64,000 nucleotides of DNA from Nymphalis io (GCF_905147045.1 NC_065913.1:6932001-6996000); one strand, 5' to 3'; positions 1-12,655 are shown, counted from the first letter of the stretch. Notes: generated by a model not told the origin, from the sequence alone. A program made the numbers and translations.

Positions 1-412
1 ATACTAAGATGCTATCTATACAGCCTAATTTTTTTTCGATCCGATAACTGTTCACAAGGCTTATTGATTTAAAAAAAAACTCTTTCATATAGTCAATTTC
101 AATTTATAATAGTTAACCGTTCTTTTGATTTAATTTTGGTTTTGATTAAGCATTCCATAGCCGGTTGCTAAGAAAGGAAATTCGTCGTGAGGTATGAACA
201 CGCGGTAAAAACTTTTTAGTTATTTTTTAAGATATTAAAGCATGGTAAATTTAATTATCGAATTATTGAAAAAATTTTAGGTGCCACCTAAGGACTTAAG
301 TCAAACCTACGCCTGTAATATTTAAAAAAGAAAATACCTATTTTAAAGATTTTTTTTGAACACAATACTTTTTTTTTTTAAATATAAGCTATTTTTATCA
401 ATAATAATATAT
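1..412. other. AT-rich sequence without recognisable feature
   Basis: It has many short A and T runs and no open frame of note. Confidence 0.6.
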
Positions 413-577
413 TTACCGATGGCTATAATTATAGAAAAATAAAACTGAAACATGATCAGTACGAGAAGTGACAGGAATCAAATTACTTTTAGTAGATTCG
501 CAAAATTCGTCCTCACGGTCTTCAGGTCTTCGAAATTTTTCATCTATTACACTTTTCACTTCACGAATTAACCTATC
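413..577 (-). CDS. Unidentified 54-codon open frame, possible last exon or transposon remnant
   Basis: On the - strand, directly after a possible acceptor TTTTATATAG, an open frame of 54 codons runs to a TAA at 413-415. It has no ATG start. The peptide begins D-R-L-I-R-E-V-K-S-V-I-D-E-K-F-R-R-P and continues with charged and Ser/Thr residues (E-D-R-E-D-E-F-C-E-S-T-K-S), a composition far more protein-like than the Asn/Ile/Lys/Tyr-rich chance frames of this AT-rich DNA. The last ten residues (V-L-F-F-Y-N-Y-S-H-R) look like read-through into non-coding DNA, so a true end may be near 450. I do not recognise a family. It may be a terminal exon of a gene on the - strand, or part of a transposon protein. 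Confidence 0.3.
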   Translation of the reverse strand, partial: DRLIREVKSVIDEKFRRPEDREDEFCESTKSNLIPVTSRTDHVSVLFFYNYSHR

Positions 578-798
578 CTATATAAAAGTTATATTTATAG
601 ACTCGTAGAAAAAATGATTCACATAATTTTCTTAAGCCATATCGATAGCATTCTCATGATCTTTTGAAAATTGTATCACGCAGACTAAAAGTCGTTAACC
701 TTTTATTATATATCTAGATTACCAAGGCTGTACCATATGCCTCTGTCCAACTAGTACGCTATGATCAGCGTGTTTAAGCGTTTTAAGCTTACCCAGTT
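578..798. other. AT-rich sequence without recognisable feature
   Basis: Nothing beyond the possible acceptor of the - strand frame at its left edge. Confidence 0.5.
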
Positions 799-809
799 TA
801 ATAAGGAGT

Positions 810-1113
810 AACAGTAACAGTAACAGCCTAATATCCCACTGCTGGGCTAAGGCCTCCTCTCCCTTTTGAGGGGAAGATTTGGAGCTTATTCCACCACGCT
901 GCTCCAATGCGGGTTGGTAGAATTCACATGTGGCAGAACTTCAGTGAAATTAGACACATGCAGGTTTCCTCACGATGTTTTCCTTCACCGTTAAGCACGA
1001 GATGAATTATAAAAACAAATTAAGCACATGAAAATTCAGTGGTGCTCGCCCGGGTTTGAACCCACGATCATCGGTTAAGATTCACGCGTTCTTACCACTA
1101 GGCCATCTCGGCT
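810..1113 (-). mobile_element. A-family SINE (tRNA-Lys-like, Metulj-like), near full length
   Basis: Read on the - strand the head GCCGAGATGGCCTAGTGGT is a pol III A box, followed by an anticodon-loop-like CTTAACC and a B box GGGTTCAAACC. The body follows, then a (CTGTTA)n-type tail. The head and loop match tRNA-Lys(CTT) best. The insertion is bounded by an 11-bp target site duplication, TAATAAGGAGT, at 799-809 and 1113-1123. Such elements use LINE machinery in trans. Confidence 0.9.
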
Positions 1114-1123
1114 AATAAGGAGT

Positions 1124-1890
1124 CCCAAGTTTAATTAAGAATAGTATTATAAACTGACACTAAAAGTTACCTTAGCTTGTTGTTTTTATATATATATATG
1201 TATTTATAAATGCGTTATGTTTATAAGCCTAGATTATATATTAAAAATAGTATAAAATATACTTAATTGGAAAAAATGTGTATTGTTACTAATGTATTTA
1301 TGTTATGTAGTTTGGTAGTTAACTATAAAGAAATTTACTTTCGGTTTTCTTCTTTACATGTATATGTATGTATATATTCATTCGCATCTCTTTCGCAACG
1401 AACTTCGTAGTGTCATTTTGTGACGTCATTTCCGTTCAACGTAAAATTTTACTATCGTGGCTAAAGAAGCATAACTAAAAAAACTAATTAAATCCCCCCA
1501 CGGATAAGGTTGCTTAACAAATTATAATATTTTAATATATGTTTAAAATATGTAGACATTTTAAGAATAATATTTAGAACAAATAAATTTAGCATGAATT
1601 ATTAACTGCAATGACGTGTTCTTATCTTTAAAGTTTAAGCCGAAAGATAAAACATAACTAATTAAAAAAAATTGGAATCTAACAGTAGTTTTTTAATTGC
1701 ATTTTTGTATGACTCAAATGGAACAATTGTTTTTTTAATTTACAATATAATTATATATATATTCATAATATATATTTATAAAAAATATTTTTGAATACTG
1801 CGTGTATACACGGCAGTACATTTGTTATTAATACTATATTTATATATTACGGTTTTATGTTCCTTACAACCTATCTTTCTATATTTTGCA
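1124..1890. other. AT-rich sequence without recognisable feature
   Basis: It has short TA runs and no coding or RNA signal that I can see. Confidence 0.6.
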
Positions 1891-1892
1891 AT

Positions 1893-2195
1893 TAACTTTT
1901 TTTTATATAGAATAGGAAGGCGGACGAGCATATGGGCCACCTGATGGTAAGTAGTCACCAACGCCCATAGACATTGGCATTGTAAGAAATGTTAACCATC
2001 CCTTACATCACCAATGCGCCACCAAACTTGGGAACTAAGATGTTATGTCCCTTGTGCCTGTAATTACACTCACCCTTCAAACCGGAACACAACAATGCCA
2101 AGTACTGCTGTTTTGCGGTAGAATATCTGATGAGTGGGTGGTATCTACCCAGACAAGCTTGCAAAAAGCTCTACCACCACTAATAACTGCCCACT
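1893..2195 (-). mobile_element. B-family retroposon, near full length
   Basis: It carries the repeated block that reads GGCGGACGAGCATATGGGCC on the + strand, through the conserved TTGGGAACTAAGATGTTATG core, to CTACCACCA. The T-run at its left edge is the poly-A end of an element on the - strand. No tRNA-like boxes are obvious, so it may be a LINE 3' end or a SINE of other origin. Confidence 0.8.
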
Positions 2196-2204
2196 AGTGA
2201 GATT

Positions 2205-2390
2205 CTGTAAGAACTCACTACTTCACTCGCGTGAAATGTTGACAACCGACTTACGGTGACTTACCATTTTGATGTGTGTATTCTTGAAATGTTTTTTTTT
2301 TTATGGTCAATGTCGCATATCACTTTCTGACATTTCACGACCGTTTTCTGCGGTGCGTTACGAGTTTGTTCTTACTGAATAGCCCTATAT
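2205..2390. repeat. F-family decayed repeat
   Basis: The segment CACGCGTGAAATG...TCAATGTCGCATATCACTTTCTGACATTTCACGACCG...GAGTTTGTTCTTACTGAATAGC recurs at 24885-25075, 53805-54300 and 60305-60480, and weakly at 10640-10720. No coding capacity or ends can be defined. Confidence 0.5.
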
Positions 2391-2399
2391 TTCTGCACT

Positions 2400-4214
2400 A
2401 AAATTATTATTACTATAGAAATACTTAAATGCGTCTAATAAACAGTACCTAAATTAAGATATATGATTTCAGTAATGTTGCCAGATCGAAAATAGCAATG
2501 TTTAATATTGATGTGTGTACGTGAATACGATCACGTGAAAACGTAAATCCGATATTCAATCAAATTTATCGGATGCGTAAAATTATCTCTAAAATATAAT
2601 AAATCCTAAAATGTCACTATTTCAGATAGTATGTAAAGTAATATCATATAATATTATAGAATAAAATTAAACCTCTTTTAAAAAAAAACTCTTTAGTCAT
2701 TTGTTATATCTATAAAAAAATGCAAATTCATGCGACCACATTACGCAATTAGCAGATTATGTGCATTTATTTGCATAATTCCTTGCCTTGACATTCAATA
2801 TTACTCAAGCTTTATGACTAATAGCGTCATTGTTTCTTTTATTAAATAACCAAAGACCATAATTCAATACTTCTATATGGAATACATCATATAGTAAACA
2901 AACAGATTTTACACGCATACTCTAACATTTGTACTATTTTTAAGTGGAAACTTTATTGGTTTATGATTTAGTAATAATTCCTTAATTCTATGTAATAACA
3001 CACTGTATGTTTCCCAAATATAAATAAAATAAAAAATAAAATAAACGCATTGTATTTTATATGATGTAAAAAGTAAAGAAACTTAACGCGTTTTGATATT
3101 TTTCCCGCCATTTATTGTCAAAGTGACATTTATATTTCGTAATCAAATTTAAAACTTTTTTTTTTATGTTTACATAATACTTATTAAAATAACACTGATC
3201 TAGTGCTCTTATTCCCAAAATATATGTCAATCATAATCGTACGCAGACGTTTTTGAGTAATCGTTACCTACACTTATCGCAATCGCTTGATAAGCAATAC
3301 ATTGACTATGGAAATCAATTTGTTACTTATTGATAATAACGGTAGTTTCTTCGTTCTATTTACATTCGCCTTATTTTTAATCAAAAATAGATAAATTTTT
3401 TATTAAGCTTTCCTCAAATCAAAGAAGGATTTCCTTCTACAAAACTATTATATAATAATTATTATTACAAACATTATTATGTTTTTGTTAAGTTATATTA
3501 ATGCATTGCATTAAAAATGATTGACTAAAAAATACACCTGCACCGTAACAAAAAGGGTACATCCATAATTTAATCATCTGTGCCGCCCACGGACGCAAAA
3601 AGAGGATGTAATTTGGCTGCTAGATTATTTCTTTTGCCTGCTCTTGGAATATGAATAAATAAAAAATATAATATATAAAAAAATATTTTTATTTCTATGA
3701 TATTTTTAAAAGGATACATTTTTTATCTGAAAAGTTAATTAGTTTATAGAATTTTTTGTACTACTAAATAAAAACACATATCCATTAGTATAGTCGATGT
3801 TTCCAAAATACGTAGGTACCTAAAACTTTTTAATTTAAAATAGATAATAAATCTGTAATAATTTCACGTCCGCGTTTGATCCTATAAAATAACAATACGT
3901 GAAATTACCCTTGAATATGAACGACCACGTTATCTTGTGAATGATTAAGCAATAATTATTATTATTCAAATTCTAATCATAATGGGACCCCTTTTTTCAA
4001 GGGAATCTTCCCCTCTATTTAATTTTGACACCTTTATATTTTTTGTCATTTTTCATTGTTTTCAACCCTTGTTTGCTAAATTCGTTTTCATATTGAATTT
4101 CAAGGTTAAAAGCTTTTATGTCCCACGGTTGTGATATATTATATTTATATACTATACAAGCTGTGCTACTTTGCTTAGAACTTGAATTGAGCTTAGGTTG
4201 TAATTTTTGTAATT
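2400..4214. other. AT-rich sequence without recognisable feature
   Basis: No gene, RNA or clear repeat. It includes ATAAAATAAAAAATAAAAT-type low-complexity near 3025-3045 and TAATAATTATTATTA runs near 3455 and 3950. Confidence 0.6.
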
Positions 4215-4215
4215 C

Positions 4216-4516
4216 ATTTTTTTTTTTTTTTTTATAGAATAGGAAGGTGGACGAGCATATGGGCCACCTGATGGTAAGTGGTCACCAAACGCCCTTAGAC
4301 ATTGGCATTCTAAGAAATGTCAACCATCGCTTATAGCCAATGCGCCACCAACCTTGGGAACTAAGATTTTATGTCCCTTGTGCCTGTAATTACACTGGCT
4401 CACTCACCCTTCAAACCGGAACACAACAATATCAAGTATTGCTGTTTTGCGGTAGAATATCTGATGAGTGGGTGGTACCTACCCAGACGAGCTTGCACAA
4501 AGCCCTACCACCAGTG
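4216..4516 (-). mobile_element. B-family retroposon, near full length
   Basis: A long T-run at 4219-4234 (the poly-A end of a - strand copy) leads into the complete B block, ending CTACCACCAGTGAG. It is among the best-preserved B copies here, and its chance frame 4340-4558 is not a gene. Confidence 0.85.
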
Positions 4517-4698
4517 AGTTTGAGTCTTAACCGAAGAGCGGGCTTAAATCGGAATTAAGGAAGGCACTAAGGAGATTTGACTGTATGAAGCGAATATTCT
4601 ATCACAGGTATACCGGCTCAAAACTTACTTTACTCAAATTTTCTGAAACTCAATAACTTAAGTACGCTATTAGACTTTAACCAATCAATGTTTAAATA

Positions 4699-5010
4699 CA
4701 GTACAGTAACAGCCTGTAAATGTCCCACTGCTGGGCTAAGGCCTCCTCTTCCTTTTTTGAGGAGAAGGTTTGGAGCTTATTCCACCACGCTGCTCCAGTG
4801 CGGGTTGGTAGAATACACATGTGGCAGGATTTCGATGAAATTAGACACATGCAGGTTTCCTCACGATGTTTTCCTTCACCGAAAAGCACGAGATGAATTA
4901 TAAACAGAAATTAAGCACATGTAAATTCAGAGGTGCTCGCCCGGGTTTGAACCCATGTTCATCGGTTAAGATTCACGCGTTCTTACCACTGGGCCATCTC
5001 GACTTAAATG
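4699..5010 (-). mobile_element. A-family SINE, full length with target site duplication
   Basis: The tRNA-like head lies at the right edge (CCATCTCGACT as read on the + strand) and the short tandem tail at the left (CAGTACAGTAACAG). A 12-bp duplication AATGTTTAAATA flanks it at 4687-4698 and 5011-5022, which shows a clean target-primed insertion. Confidence 0.9.
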
Positions 5011-5022
5011 AATGTTTAAATA

Positions 5023-5910
5023 TGTCCAATAATTACACAATAAGTACAAGTAGGTTTAGTATTTACAAATTTTGCTTATACATATATTTGATCAAAACAA
5101 TAATAACACTATTGTATCCAAATTAAAAGTACCAGATAACTATACCCATTAACTTGTATTTAACTTTTAGAATTACATTGTTATCGGGAGTGTATTCGCT
5201 AATTTATCTGCAAATCTGTATTACACGATTCACTAACATAATCTTGTCTGAGCTAATCGTTCAAGTCACGACAACAAACGGTCCTTCAGTCATATCAGAA
5301 ATATAAGTAAATACGATTGATAGTACTTATACTTAATATCAATTACGTTCCTTTTTCAAATGTATTTAACACAATTCAGTTCTTTTTTTTAAATGAATTT
5401 TCAATTTAGCAATTTTTATCTATATAAAATTTTATTATAAAATACAAGGGGATGTAATAAATGGTCGGTTCTTAGAACTTGGGCGTACCATTGAGGCTCG
5501 TGGTTGTCGGTATATATTCGATATATAATATAGCTTTTATGTGTTTTACTCAGCGGTGTCCATTACTCACAAGTCGTACATTACACATTTGCCCGTATGT
5601 TTTTCTGCCTTTGTGCAACAAATTAAAAAAAAAAAAACACCCCAAGGCTATGACAATAATTATAAACATAAGTAAATAATGTATTTTTATTAAAGTAGTT
5701 ATCATATTGTTATGTGTAATGTTTGTTTTATTATTATAATATTGATAATAATTATGTAATTAAATATTATGTGAGTATATTTAGTGCGTAATCTATATAA
5801 ATTGTTGACATAAACCAGATGTTTTGCAATGCTTTGTTTAACCGATTAGAGTATATACATAATAAATAATATCGTTACTTACAAAAACACAACGTTATAA
5901 AGTATAAATT
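5023..5910. other. AT-rich sequence without recognisable feature
   Basis: The frame at 5479-5679 shows no protein-like composition. Confidence 0.55.
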
Positions 5911-5911
5911 T

Positions 5912-6125
5912 ACTAGCTGTACAAGTTGCGCCTTCGCGTTCGTTGAGAAAAAAAAAGTTTTCAATGCGATGATAGTTTAATAAAGATTAAATAGTTGCAT
6001 GTTGGTTTTTCTTTGCAGAATTTAAATTCCGAACCGGTAGTGTTCATTCAATTTGATCCTATAACATGATCACTTTAAAGTGCTTAGTAGAGCCAGCTTA
6101 AAAAAAAATCATTACCAGAAATAGA
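5912..6125. repeat. Decayed G-type dispersed element
   Basis: ACTAGCTGTACAAGTTGCG followed by a run of A and CCGAACCGGTAG resembles the 'tactagctgtacccgcggcttcgc' start of abundant lepidopteran dispersed elements. The assignment is by general resemblance only. Confidence 0.35.
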
Positions 6126-8020
6126 TATATATATAACAACTGTATCTTTTTGTTTTTATGTTCATAAATAATGACGAAATTAACGCCTCTTGAACTGAAG
6201 ATTACGAAAAATACTTTTGTAACGTTTCATGATAAAACATTTTTGAAGTAAAACCTCCTTGGGCGTTCTGACAGTTCAATTGTCATCGTTAAAATTTGAG
6301 TGCTATCTTGTATAGAAGTTGTCGAAATGAAATTATTTTCTGACGTTATATTTCTGTAACTGTTGTATGTCCTTGTCAATATATTATCGTTAATGGTTGA
6401 AGCATCATTAATATGCGTATTCAAATGTACCGATAATTTGCATTTCAATTATACAACTTGTAATACTGTTTTTATACTTTCAAATTAATTTATAAGAAAT
6501 TTATTTTAGTCGTTTCTTTTTGAGTTTATATATAGTAATTTCCAGTACGAAATCTGGATTTTTCCAGTTCGATCCAGATTTAATAGACTATTGTTTTCAA
6601 ACACTTCATTCTGTCCGCAAGGCCAATAGAGCTGTAACAAACGATTCATTAATCGATGATTTAAATACATTTTTTTATTAATTTAAATAAAATCTTGTTC
6701 TATTTATAATAAAACATACTCTAAGTTTAATATATAAACATTAGAAGAGCTTGATAATTCAAGTACTTTTAAGAGTCTGTACTCATTTATAGTTCATGGA
6801 TTCTAGTGACTTGAAAAACTATATTAACATGGTAGAGTTATAAATGAAACTGCGGTTGTGGCGTCATTGGCTTGAAATATTTTACTCAATTTGAATAAAA
6901 AATGTAGTCCTGCTGACTCAGTGGATAGAACACGTGGATATTAACTGATAATCATGTTTTCTAATTCTTGCAAGAACTGTCCAGCTTTTCATTTGTTTTT
7001 TTATTTTCATTAAGTATCTAGTAAGCAAATAAATGATATATAGAAAAACATGTACTAAAACAAATAAATCTTAATATACTAGTAACTATTGTATTTAAAC
7101 CAGCACCTAAGTGAGTGTGAAATTTTATCTAAATCGCTTGTGTGGAATTTGCTTAAATTTCTGTTGCGAGATTTGACACGTATTAACCAACAAGAGCGGT
7201 GATATTAAGCTCAAAAAGTACGCGAACATTAATTTATCGCAAGTAATTGTGATACAATAAAAATTTACAAATTTAAAAGAATATAATTGCAACAAAAACC
7301 GGACCAATAAACAAAATATTTTAGGTTAAAGGCTATATGGAGAGAAACTTCACTTTCTCGCCTCAAGTAAAAAGTAATGACAGACATACCGACATTGTAT
7401 TGTAATCGTTCCCAAGTAATTGACGAGAACGATTTTAATCGCCAGAACAGAAAGGTATGAAGGATACACATTCCGACATTGATTTACGACTAATATATTT
7501 TAATGACGAAATCCGATAAGGAATTAACAAACACACACACATACATAAATAAACAAGGAGATTGAATAAAAATAAAATGTCGAAAAAAGAGATATGTATA
7601 ATTTTGAAATTCGAATCAAGAGAGTTGACTTATGGTAAAAAGAATAAGTTGGGTGGCGCTGCAGCACATCAACTTCTTTCACCTTCGTTTTGGAGAATCT
7701 AGTCTAGTTTAAATCTAGAAGTAAGGGGGTAAGGCTTAGTACACATATTTAATATGTCTTAAGGCTGCACTACTATCGGGATTTCATTAGGCTTTTTGTA
7801 CTAAATTCTAAAATGCAAATAAGATTAAAAGTTAATTGTGTTAAATAACGGTTACTGCTATCGTGAGCGTACTGAACACACCAAAAAGTTTCGTAACGGT
7901 TGAACGACTTTTAAAAGCGTTTTAATATGTAATTAGTTAAATAATCAGGTGGATTTTGATTAAGAGATGGGCCATTTGTAAGAACAGATAAATATTAATC
8001 AATGATTGCGGCTTTAAATC
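6126..8020. other. AT-rich sequence with a weak A2 head
   Basis: At 6905-6975 the GACTCAGTGGATAGAACACG stretch resembles an A2 tRNA-like head on the + strand. The - strand frame at 6227-6448 is rich in Asn, Thr and Ser and has no ATG start. CCTCCTTGGGCG at 6251 is echoed in inverse at 26400 (CACCCAAGGAGG), perhaps a shared old repeat. Confidence 0.4.
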
Positions 8021-8231
8021 AGATATTCTACCGCTATACAGCGGTGCTTGGTATTGTTTTGTCCGGTTTGAAGGGCAAGTGAGCCAGTGTAACTACAGGC
8101 ATAAGGGACATATCATTTTAGTTCCCAAGGTTGGTGGCGCATTGGCGATGTAGGCGATGGTTAACATTTCTTACTATGCTAATGTCTATTGGCGGATGTG
8201 ACCATCAGTTAACTTTTCTATAAAAAAAATT
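8021..8231 (+). mobile_element. B-family retroposon, 5'-truncated
   Basis: It begins inside B at CAGATATTCTACCGC and runs to a poly-A end (CTATAAAAAAAAT) at 8219-8231. The first 60 or so bases of the element are missing. Confidence 0.8.
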
Positions 8232-8545
8232 TCATGCTACAATTGTATTTATAAATCATCTCGTGCATTCATTATATTTGGGCACGATCTTGATCTTGAC
8301 TCTTGATTACGATAACTTATACCAATAAAGACATCATACAAACCAACTACGAAACATCTAAAATTTCTGCTTCTGAACTTAAGCACAATTAATTTTATAG
8401 TAGATACGAGTGAATGATAACGGTAATCGAGCTATAATCGAATAATTGTTACCCTGTAGGAGGCCAATTGACCTATTCTTATGTGATTAGTTTGGCCTAG
8501 AGGATCTATCGACTGGGAGATGTAACGAGATAAGAATTTATTGGA

Positions 8546-8549
<4 letters not shown>

Positions 8550-8604
<55 letters not shown>
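8550..8604. repeat. (AT)n microsatellite
   Basis: About 27 uninterrupted AT units. The chance Ile-Tyr frames across it are not genes. Confidence 0.97.
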
Positions 8605-8607
<3 letters not shown>

Positions 8608-9885
8608 ATGCAATAGATAAATGACACAAAGTAATAAGACAGAATACAACAAAATGTATCTATGGGCTATTATTATTAGTATGCCGAATATCAAAACAAA
8701 AACTATTAATCCTAAATAAAATAAATATAGACAGCATAGATAAAAAATTTATACTTTGACAATTTTTTTTTTATTACGTTTAAAAATATTTTAGTATCTG
8801 TAATATTATTGTTAATAATAATATCGATTTTGAATTGTTAATTTCATTCATAGCATTATAAGGCTACCTAGCATTAATAGTTTAAAGAAATTAAGAAAAA
8901 AAAACTCGTCACGAATTGTAATCGAGTCGAAATCGATTCGACCTACATCGTTCGATGTTATTTACAAAAAACTTGTCCAATACTTCCTGTGGACGTTTAA
9001 CAATTTTAGCGAGTTCAAAGAAAATCGGATGCCTCATTCAGAGGACATTACCATAACCACTCGTACCGGTAAAACGAGATGAAGTAGCGTCAACATAAAA
9101 AATATAATATTGTTGTTTCCAAATTTAAATATAATAAAAAAAAAAACTCTTGTCTGACCATAGTAACTTGAGTTTTGCTTCATTTGTTAATTGTTATCAT
9201 TAAAAAAAACATAACTAAGTTATGCAAATAGCATATGCATTATTGTACTTAAATAAACCCAATTAATAACAAGGCAATTTAAACTTACGTGCCTATACAT
9301 AATAAAATATATAATAGTTAAACTCAATCATTGACCATAAATATGTCCTGTTTTTATATTTTATGAATCGTTATTATATATTAGAAATCTATCGTTTTTA
9401 GGTTGAACTTGCCGTTAACATCATTCGCATACATCACATACAAGTAACTTCAAAACTAACGAACAGTATATTTATTATATATTGGGACGCTTTTGATTGA
9501 CGTTTCGTAAAAAATAGCATCCATAAACAAAATATATTATCATAAATTTAGTAACCGTAATAAATTATAGACTTTTTTTTTAAATGACCTGTTTGTTTTT
9601 CTGACGCTACGTTGCAGCAAAAACTTGACTTATAAGCCTTATATTTTTTCTCTCACTTTTTATTTATAAAGCTGAATTTAAACAACCTGCTTAATATTTG
9701 CATTTATGCAAAATATCTGTATTACTGTTCCGTATAATACAGTAATCTGGTCGGTATTCAATTTAGTTTTTAAATTTATTTTCCTTCTCAGCTCCTTTAG
9801 TTTTGAAGGTAGTTTTTAATGTTGCACATTCTAATTTTTGAATTTGGAACTTATATTAAGTTACTTATTATTTTTTTGAATCGTT
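8605..9885. other. AT-rich sequence with a decayed G-type fragment
   Basis: 8930-9085 (CGAAATCGATTCGACCTACATC ... AAATCGGATGCCTCATTCAG) looks like the coding-like interior of an old dispersed element. The rest shows nothing. Confidence 0.35.
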
Positions 9886-9887
9886 CC

Positions 9888-10057
9888 GTAACAGCCTGTG
9901 AACCATTGCTGGGCTAAAGGTCCTCTCCCTTTTTGAGGAGAAGGTTTGGAGCTTATTCCAATACGCTGCTCCAGTGCGGATTGGTGGAATTTTAATCGTT
10001 CAATGTGGATTTATTACTAGAGTTTTTAATACTTGAAACCAATGTGCCATCTCGGCT
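9888..10057 (-). mobile_element. A-family SINE with large internal deletion
   Basis: The tail and 3' body (GTAACAGCCTGTG to GGTTTGGAGCTTATTCCA) are present, then about 130 bp of the body is lost or replaced. The head survives only as CCATCTCGGCT at 10047-10057. Confidence 0.7.
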
Positions 10058-10065
10058 ATTCATAC

Positions 10066-10868
10066 AAATGGCTCACTCACCATTCAAGTGTCACAGTAAT
10101 AAAAAATATTCCTTTGGACACTGCTTAGAGTTTTTTTAGCAGGATTAAATATTTCAGCAAATACAAGAGCGTTTCAATAATATTGTCACATTGTGATTAC
10201 CATGTATGGAATCGATATGCTATCGCTATTGCGTCAATGCCACGTTATCATGAAGCCGATTGACCGAATGGTGTTGTGTAGTCGCTTACACAAAAGTGTA
10301 TAGTTCGATTTCCGCTCTGTTTTTTATGATCAAAGTTTGCTTAAGAAATAAAAATAACGATTGAAAATTCGTGAGTGAAGTAAAATTCATTTATAATAAC
10401 CACTCAGTCATCGCGATTTTACATATATATGGGTAGTATATAAATATTAATTGCTACTATATATGTATATAAGGCGAATTACATTGAAAGTCTGTATTTG
10501 GCTTATCTTTTTATCAGTAAACTATTTTAAGCTAAAACTAATTCTAGTTGATTATGAAAATATCCATTTAAGATTTACAACTATTCTGTAGTTGTTATGG
10601 TGATACGCGATTATGATCCGTGTTTACTTTAAATGTTATAATTAATATAGTCAATATCGTATATCATTTTCTGATAACAGAACACAACGTAACGGTGAAT
10701 TTCGAGGTTCGTACATAATAGTTCTTCAGTAACTTAATATGGTATAAAAATACATAAGTTATTCTTGACACACTTTCAATAAATGTAGAAATAACACAGA
10801 TTAAAAAAATTTTAGCACACACCCCAAGTCTTACAACTTACCGCTGTCGGATAATATTCATTCAAATA
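10066..10868. other. AT-rich sequence; weak B and F scraps
   Basis: 10067-10090 (ATGGCTCACTCACCATTCAAG) matches a scrap of B. 10640-10720 (TCAATATCGTATATCATTTTCTGATAACAG) matches F weakly. No gene is seen. Confidence 0.4.
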
Positions 10869-10869
10869 A

Positions 10870-11145
10870 CGAACACCGTCCCCTAAGCCAAAGTTACAAA
10901 TTCGTCATGCCCTACCCATAAGGTGCGTGATAAACCTCAATCCACTCGTTCATGGTGTCCAAACGAGTGTCTTTGCCCTAAGGATTACCATAAAGATTTG
11001 GACTTTCAATATGCCCTTCACTCTTTAAGAGCCTATTTTTTTAATGCTCAAAAAACGCATTACAAGTTTTTCCACGGGTACAGTGGGGGGGAATGCGGGG
11101 CTCGCCGGTGTCCAAGGCGCTGAGTGCGCCCCGAACATGGGAATA
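10870..11145. repeat. Unclassified GC-richer segment, probable transposon remnant
   Basis: It is clearly richer in G+C than its surroundings, with GTGTCCAAGGCGCTGAGTG and CCCCGAACATGGGA near its right end. Chance frames cover it on the + strand, but no family motif or splice site is evident. A fragment of a larger element is the most likely origin. Confidence 0.35.
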
Positions 11146-11780
11146 TTGTATTTCCGTTTTTATATTAATATTCTATATATGTGCTATTACTCAATATATG
11201 TGCACAAAACCAAGTTATTCTGAAGATTTTATTCTTGTTAAACTAAATACGGTTTTCTTTTTCTGTCATCATCGATTTGACATACGAATGAAGAGGACAT
11301 CATTAATTAACTAACTACCTCCTAAATAGCAGTATGTGAAGCCGTTAGTAATTAAGTAACGTAAACAGCAACACTTGTTAAGTTACTAATTAGTATATAA
11401 AGTAATATACATTTCACATTTATATAACTTATGAACTCTAGAAATTATTTATAAACTGAGTAGGTTTATTATCTAAAGTATTTATAATAGCTATCGGCTG
11501 TAGAGTAGCAATTGAGAAATATTCCAATTTCTAATCTAAAAATGCGTTCACACACATTTAATAAGCTTCAACAGATTCAAAATCAACATTAGGTTCAAAT
11601 TATTAGTGACTGTGCAGATTATTCACAGAATACCAATCTATCGCCTATACCAATAAAACGAGTAAAAATAAACAAACCTTGGACTTACACATTCCATGGA
11701 ATTTGATAACAGTTCTGCCATATTAATCTCTACAATTTTTTTCAATTTACTTAACATAAGAATCATTTACATTAAAGTCT
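11146..11780. other. AT-rich sequence without recognisable feature
   Basis: 11335-11400 has short GTTAGTAATTAAGTAAC and GTTAAGTTACTAATTAG stretches that nearly mirror each other. Confidence 0.4.
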
Positions 11781-11792
11781 TAAACATATAAA

Positions 11793-12103
11793 GCCGAGAT
11801 GGCCCAGGGGTAAAAACGCGTGAATCTTAACCGATGATCGTGGGTTCAAACCCGGGCAAGCACTACTAAATTTTCATGTGCTTAATTTGTTATTATAATT
11901 CATCTCGTGCTTGACGGTGAAGGAAAACATCGTGAGGCAATCTGCATGTTTCGAATTTCACTGAAATTCTGCCACATGTGTATTTCACCAACCCGCATTG
12001 GAGCAGCGTGGTGGAATAAGCTCCAAACCTTGTCCTCAAAAAGATTCACAGGCTGTTACTATTGTTACTGTACTGCATGTATTGTTACTGTTACTGTACT
12101 GTT
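11793..12103 (+). mobile_element. A-family SINE, near full length
   Basis: The head GCCGAGATGGCCCAGGGGT, B box GGGTTCAAACCCG and full body are present. The tail is an expanded TGTTACTG-type array (12055-12100). An AACATATA duplication lies at 11783-11790 and 12104-12111. Confidence 0.85.
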
Positions 12104-12111
12104 CAACATAT

Positions 12112-12655
12112 ACAATTAAAAATCAAAAATAGTACGAATCGTGACCGCGTGGAATGGTGGCAAGAATGCTAGCAACATTATCCCTTTGGAAATGAACCAG
12201 GCCCCTTCCCCCCCTTCATCAGTAAAGGCAAAAAGACGGGGATTTTTGATTAACATGTCTTTACTTAAAATAAAACACTATTATATTATACTAATATTCA
12301 AGGCGCCATTTTTTCGCGAATCCATAATAAATATCATAGATTTTCAAGATCCTGACCAATGATATCGCATTAGTTGAATATCAAATTTGTTTATTTGTCT
12401 TTACTCCTGTTTTGGTTGGAGTAGGCTATATACATATAATTATTGTTCATTATGATTTTTATATAAAGGGTCGTTACCACATATAACGATTCTAATAACT
12501 TGTAATTTTATCAATCAAAAGCATTTGTTATGCGAAGACCTTAAGAGAAATCATGCCCTAAATTATTTAAACAAAGATGAATTATAATTGGAAATGGTAT
12601 CAGTAATTGATACAAACAAATATAATGTCCAAGAAATATAATGTATAATATATAA
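12112..12655. other. AT-rich sequence without recognisable feature
   Basis: A pyrimidine/purine-skewed patch, CCCCTTCCCCCCCTTC, lies at 12202-12217. Confidence 0.5.

Noticed and set aside
4340..4558. Recurring frames over B copies (also 29379-29585, 58767-58982, 48498-48701)
   Set aside because: The frame follows B's sequence in unrelated places with no start-codon or stop conservation; B shows no coding pattern.
6227..6448. 73-codon - strand frame
   Set aside because: Starts at TTG right after a stop, Asn/Thr/Ser-rich, and its end shares a phrase with 26390-26405, suggesting an old repeat.
8432..8694. Two Ile-Tyr-repeat frames
   Set aside because: They are translations of the (AT)n microsatellite.
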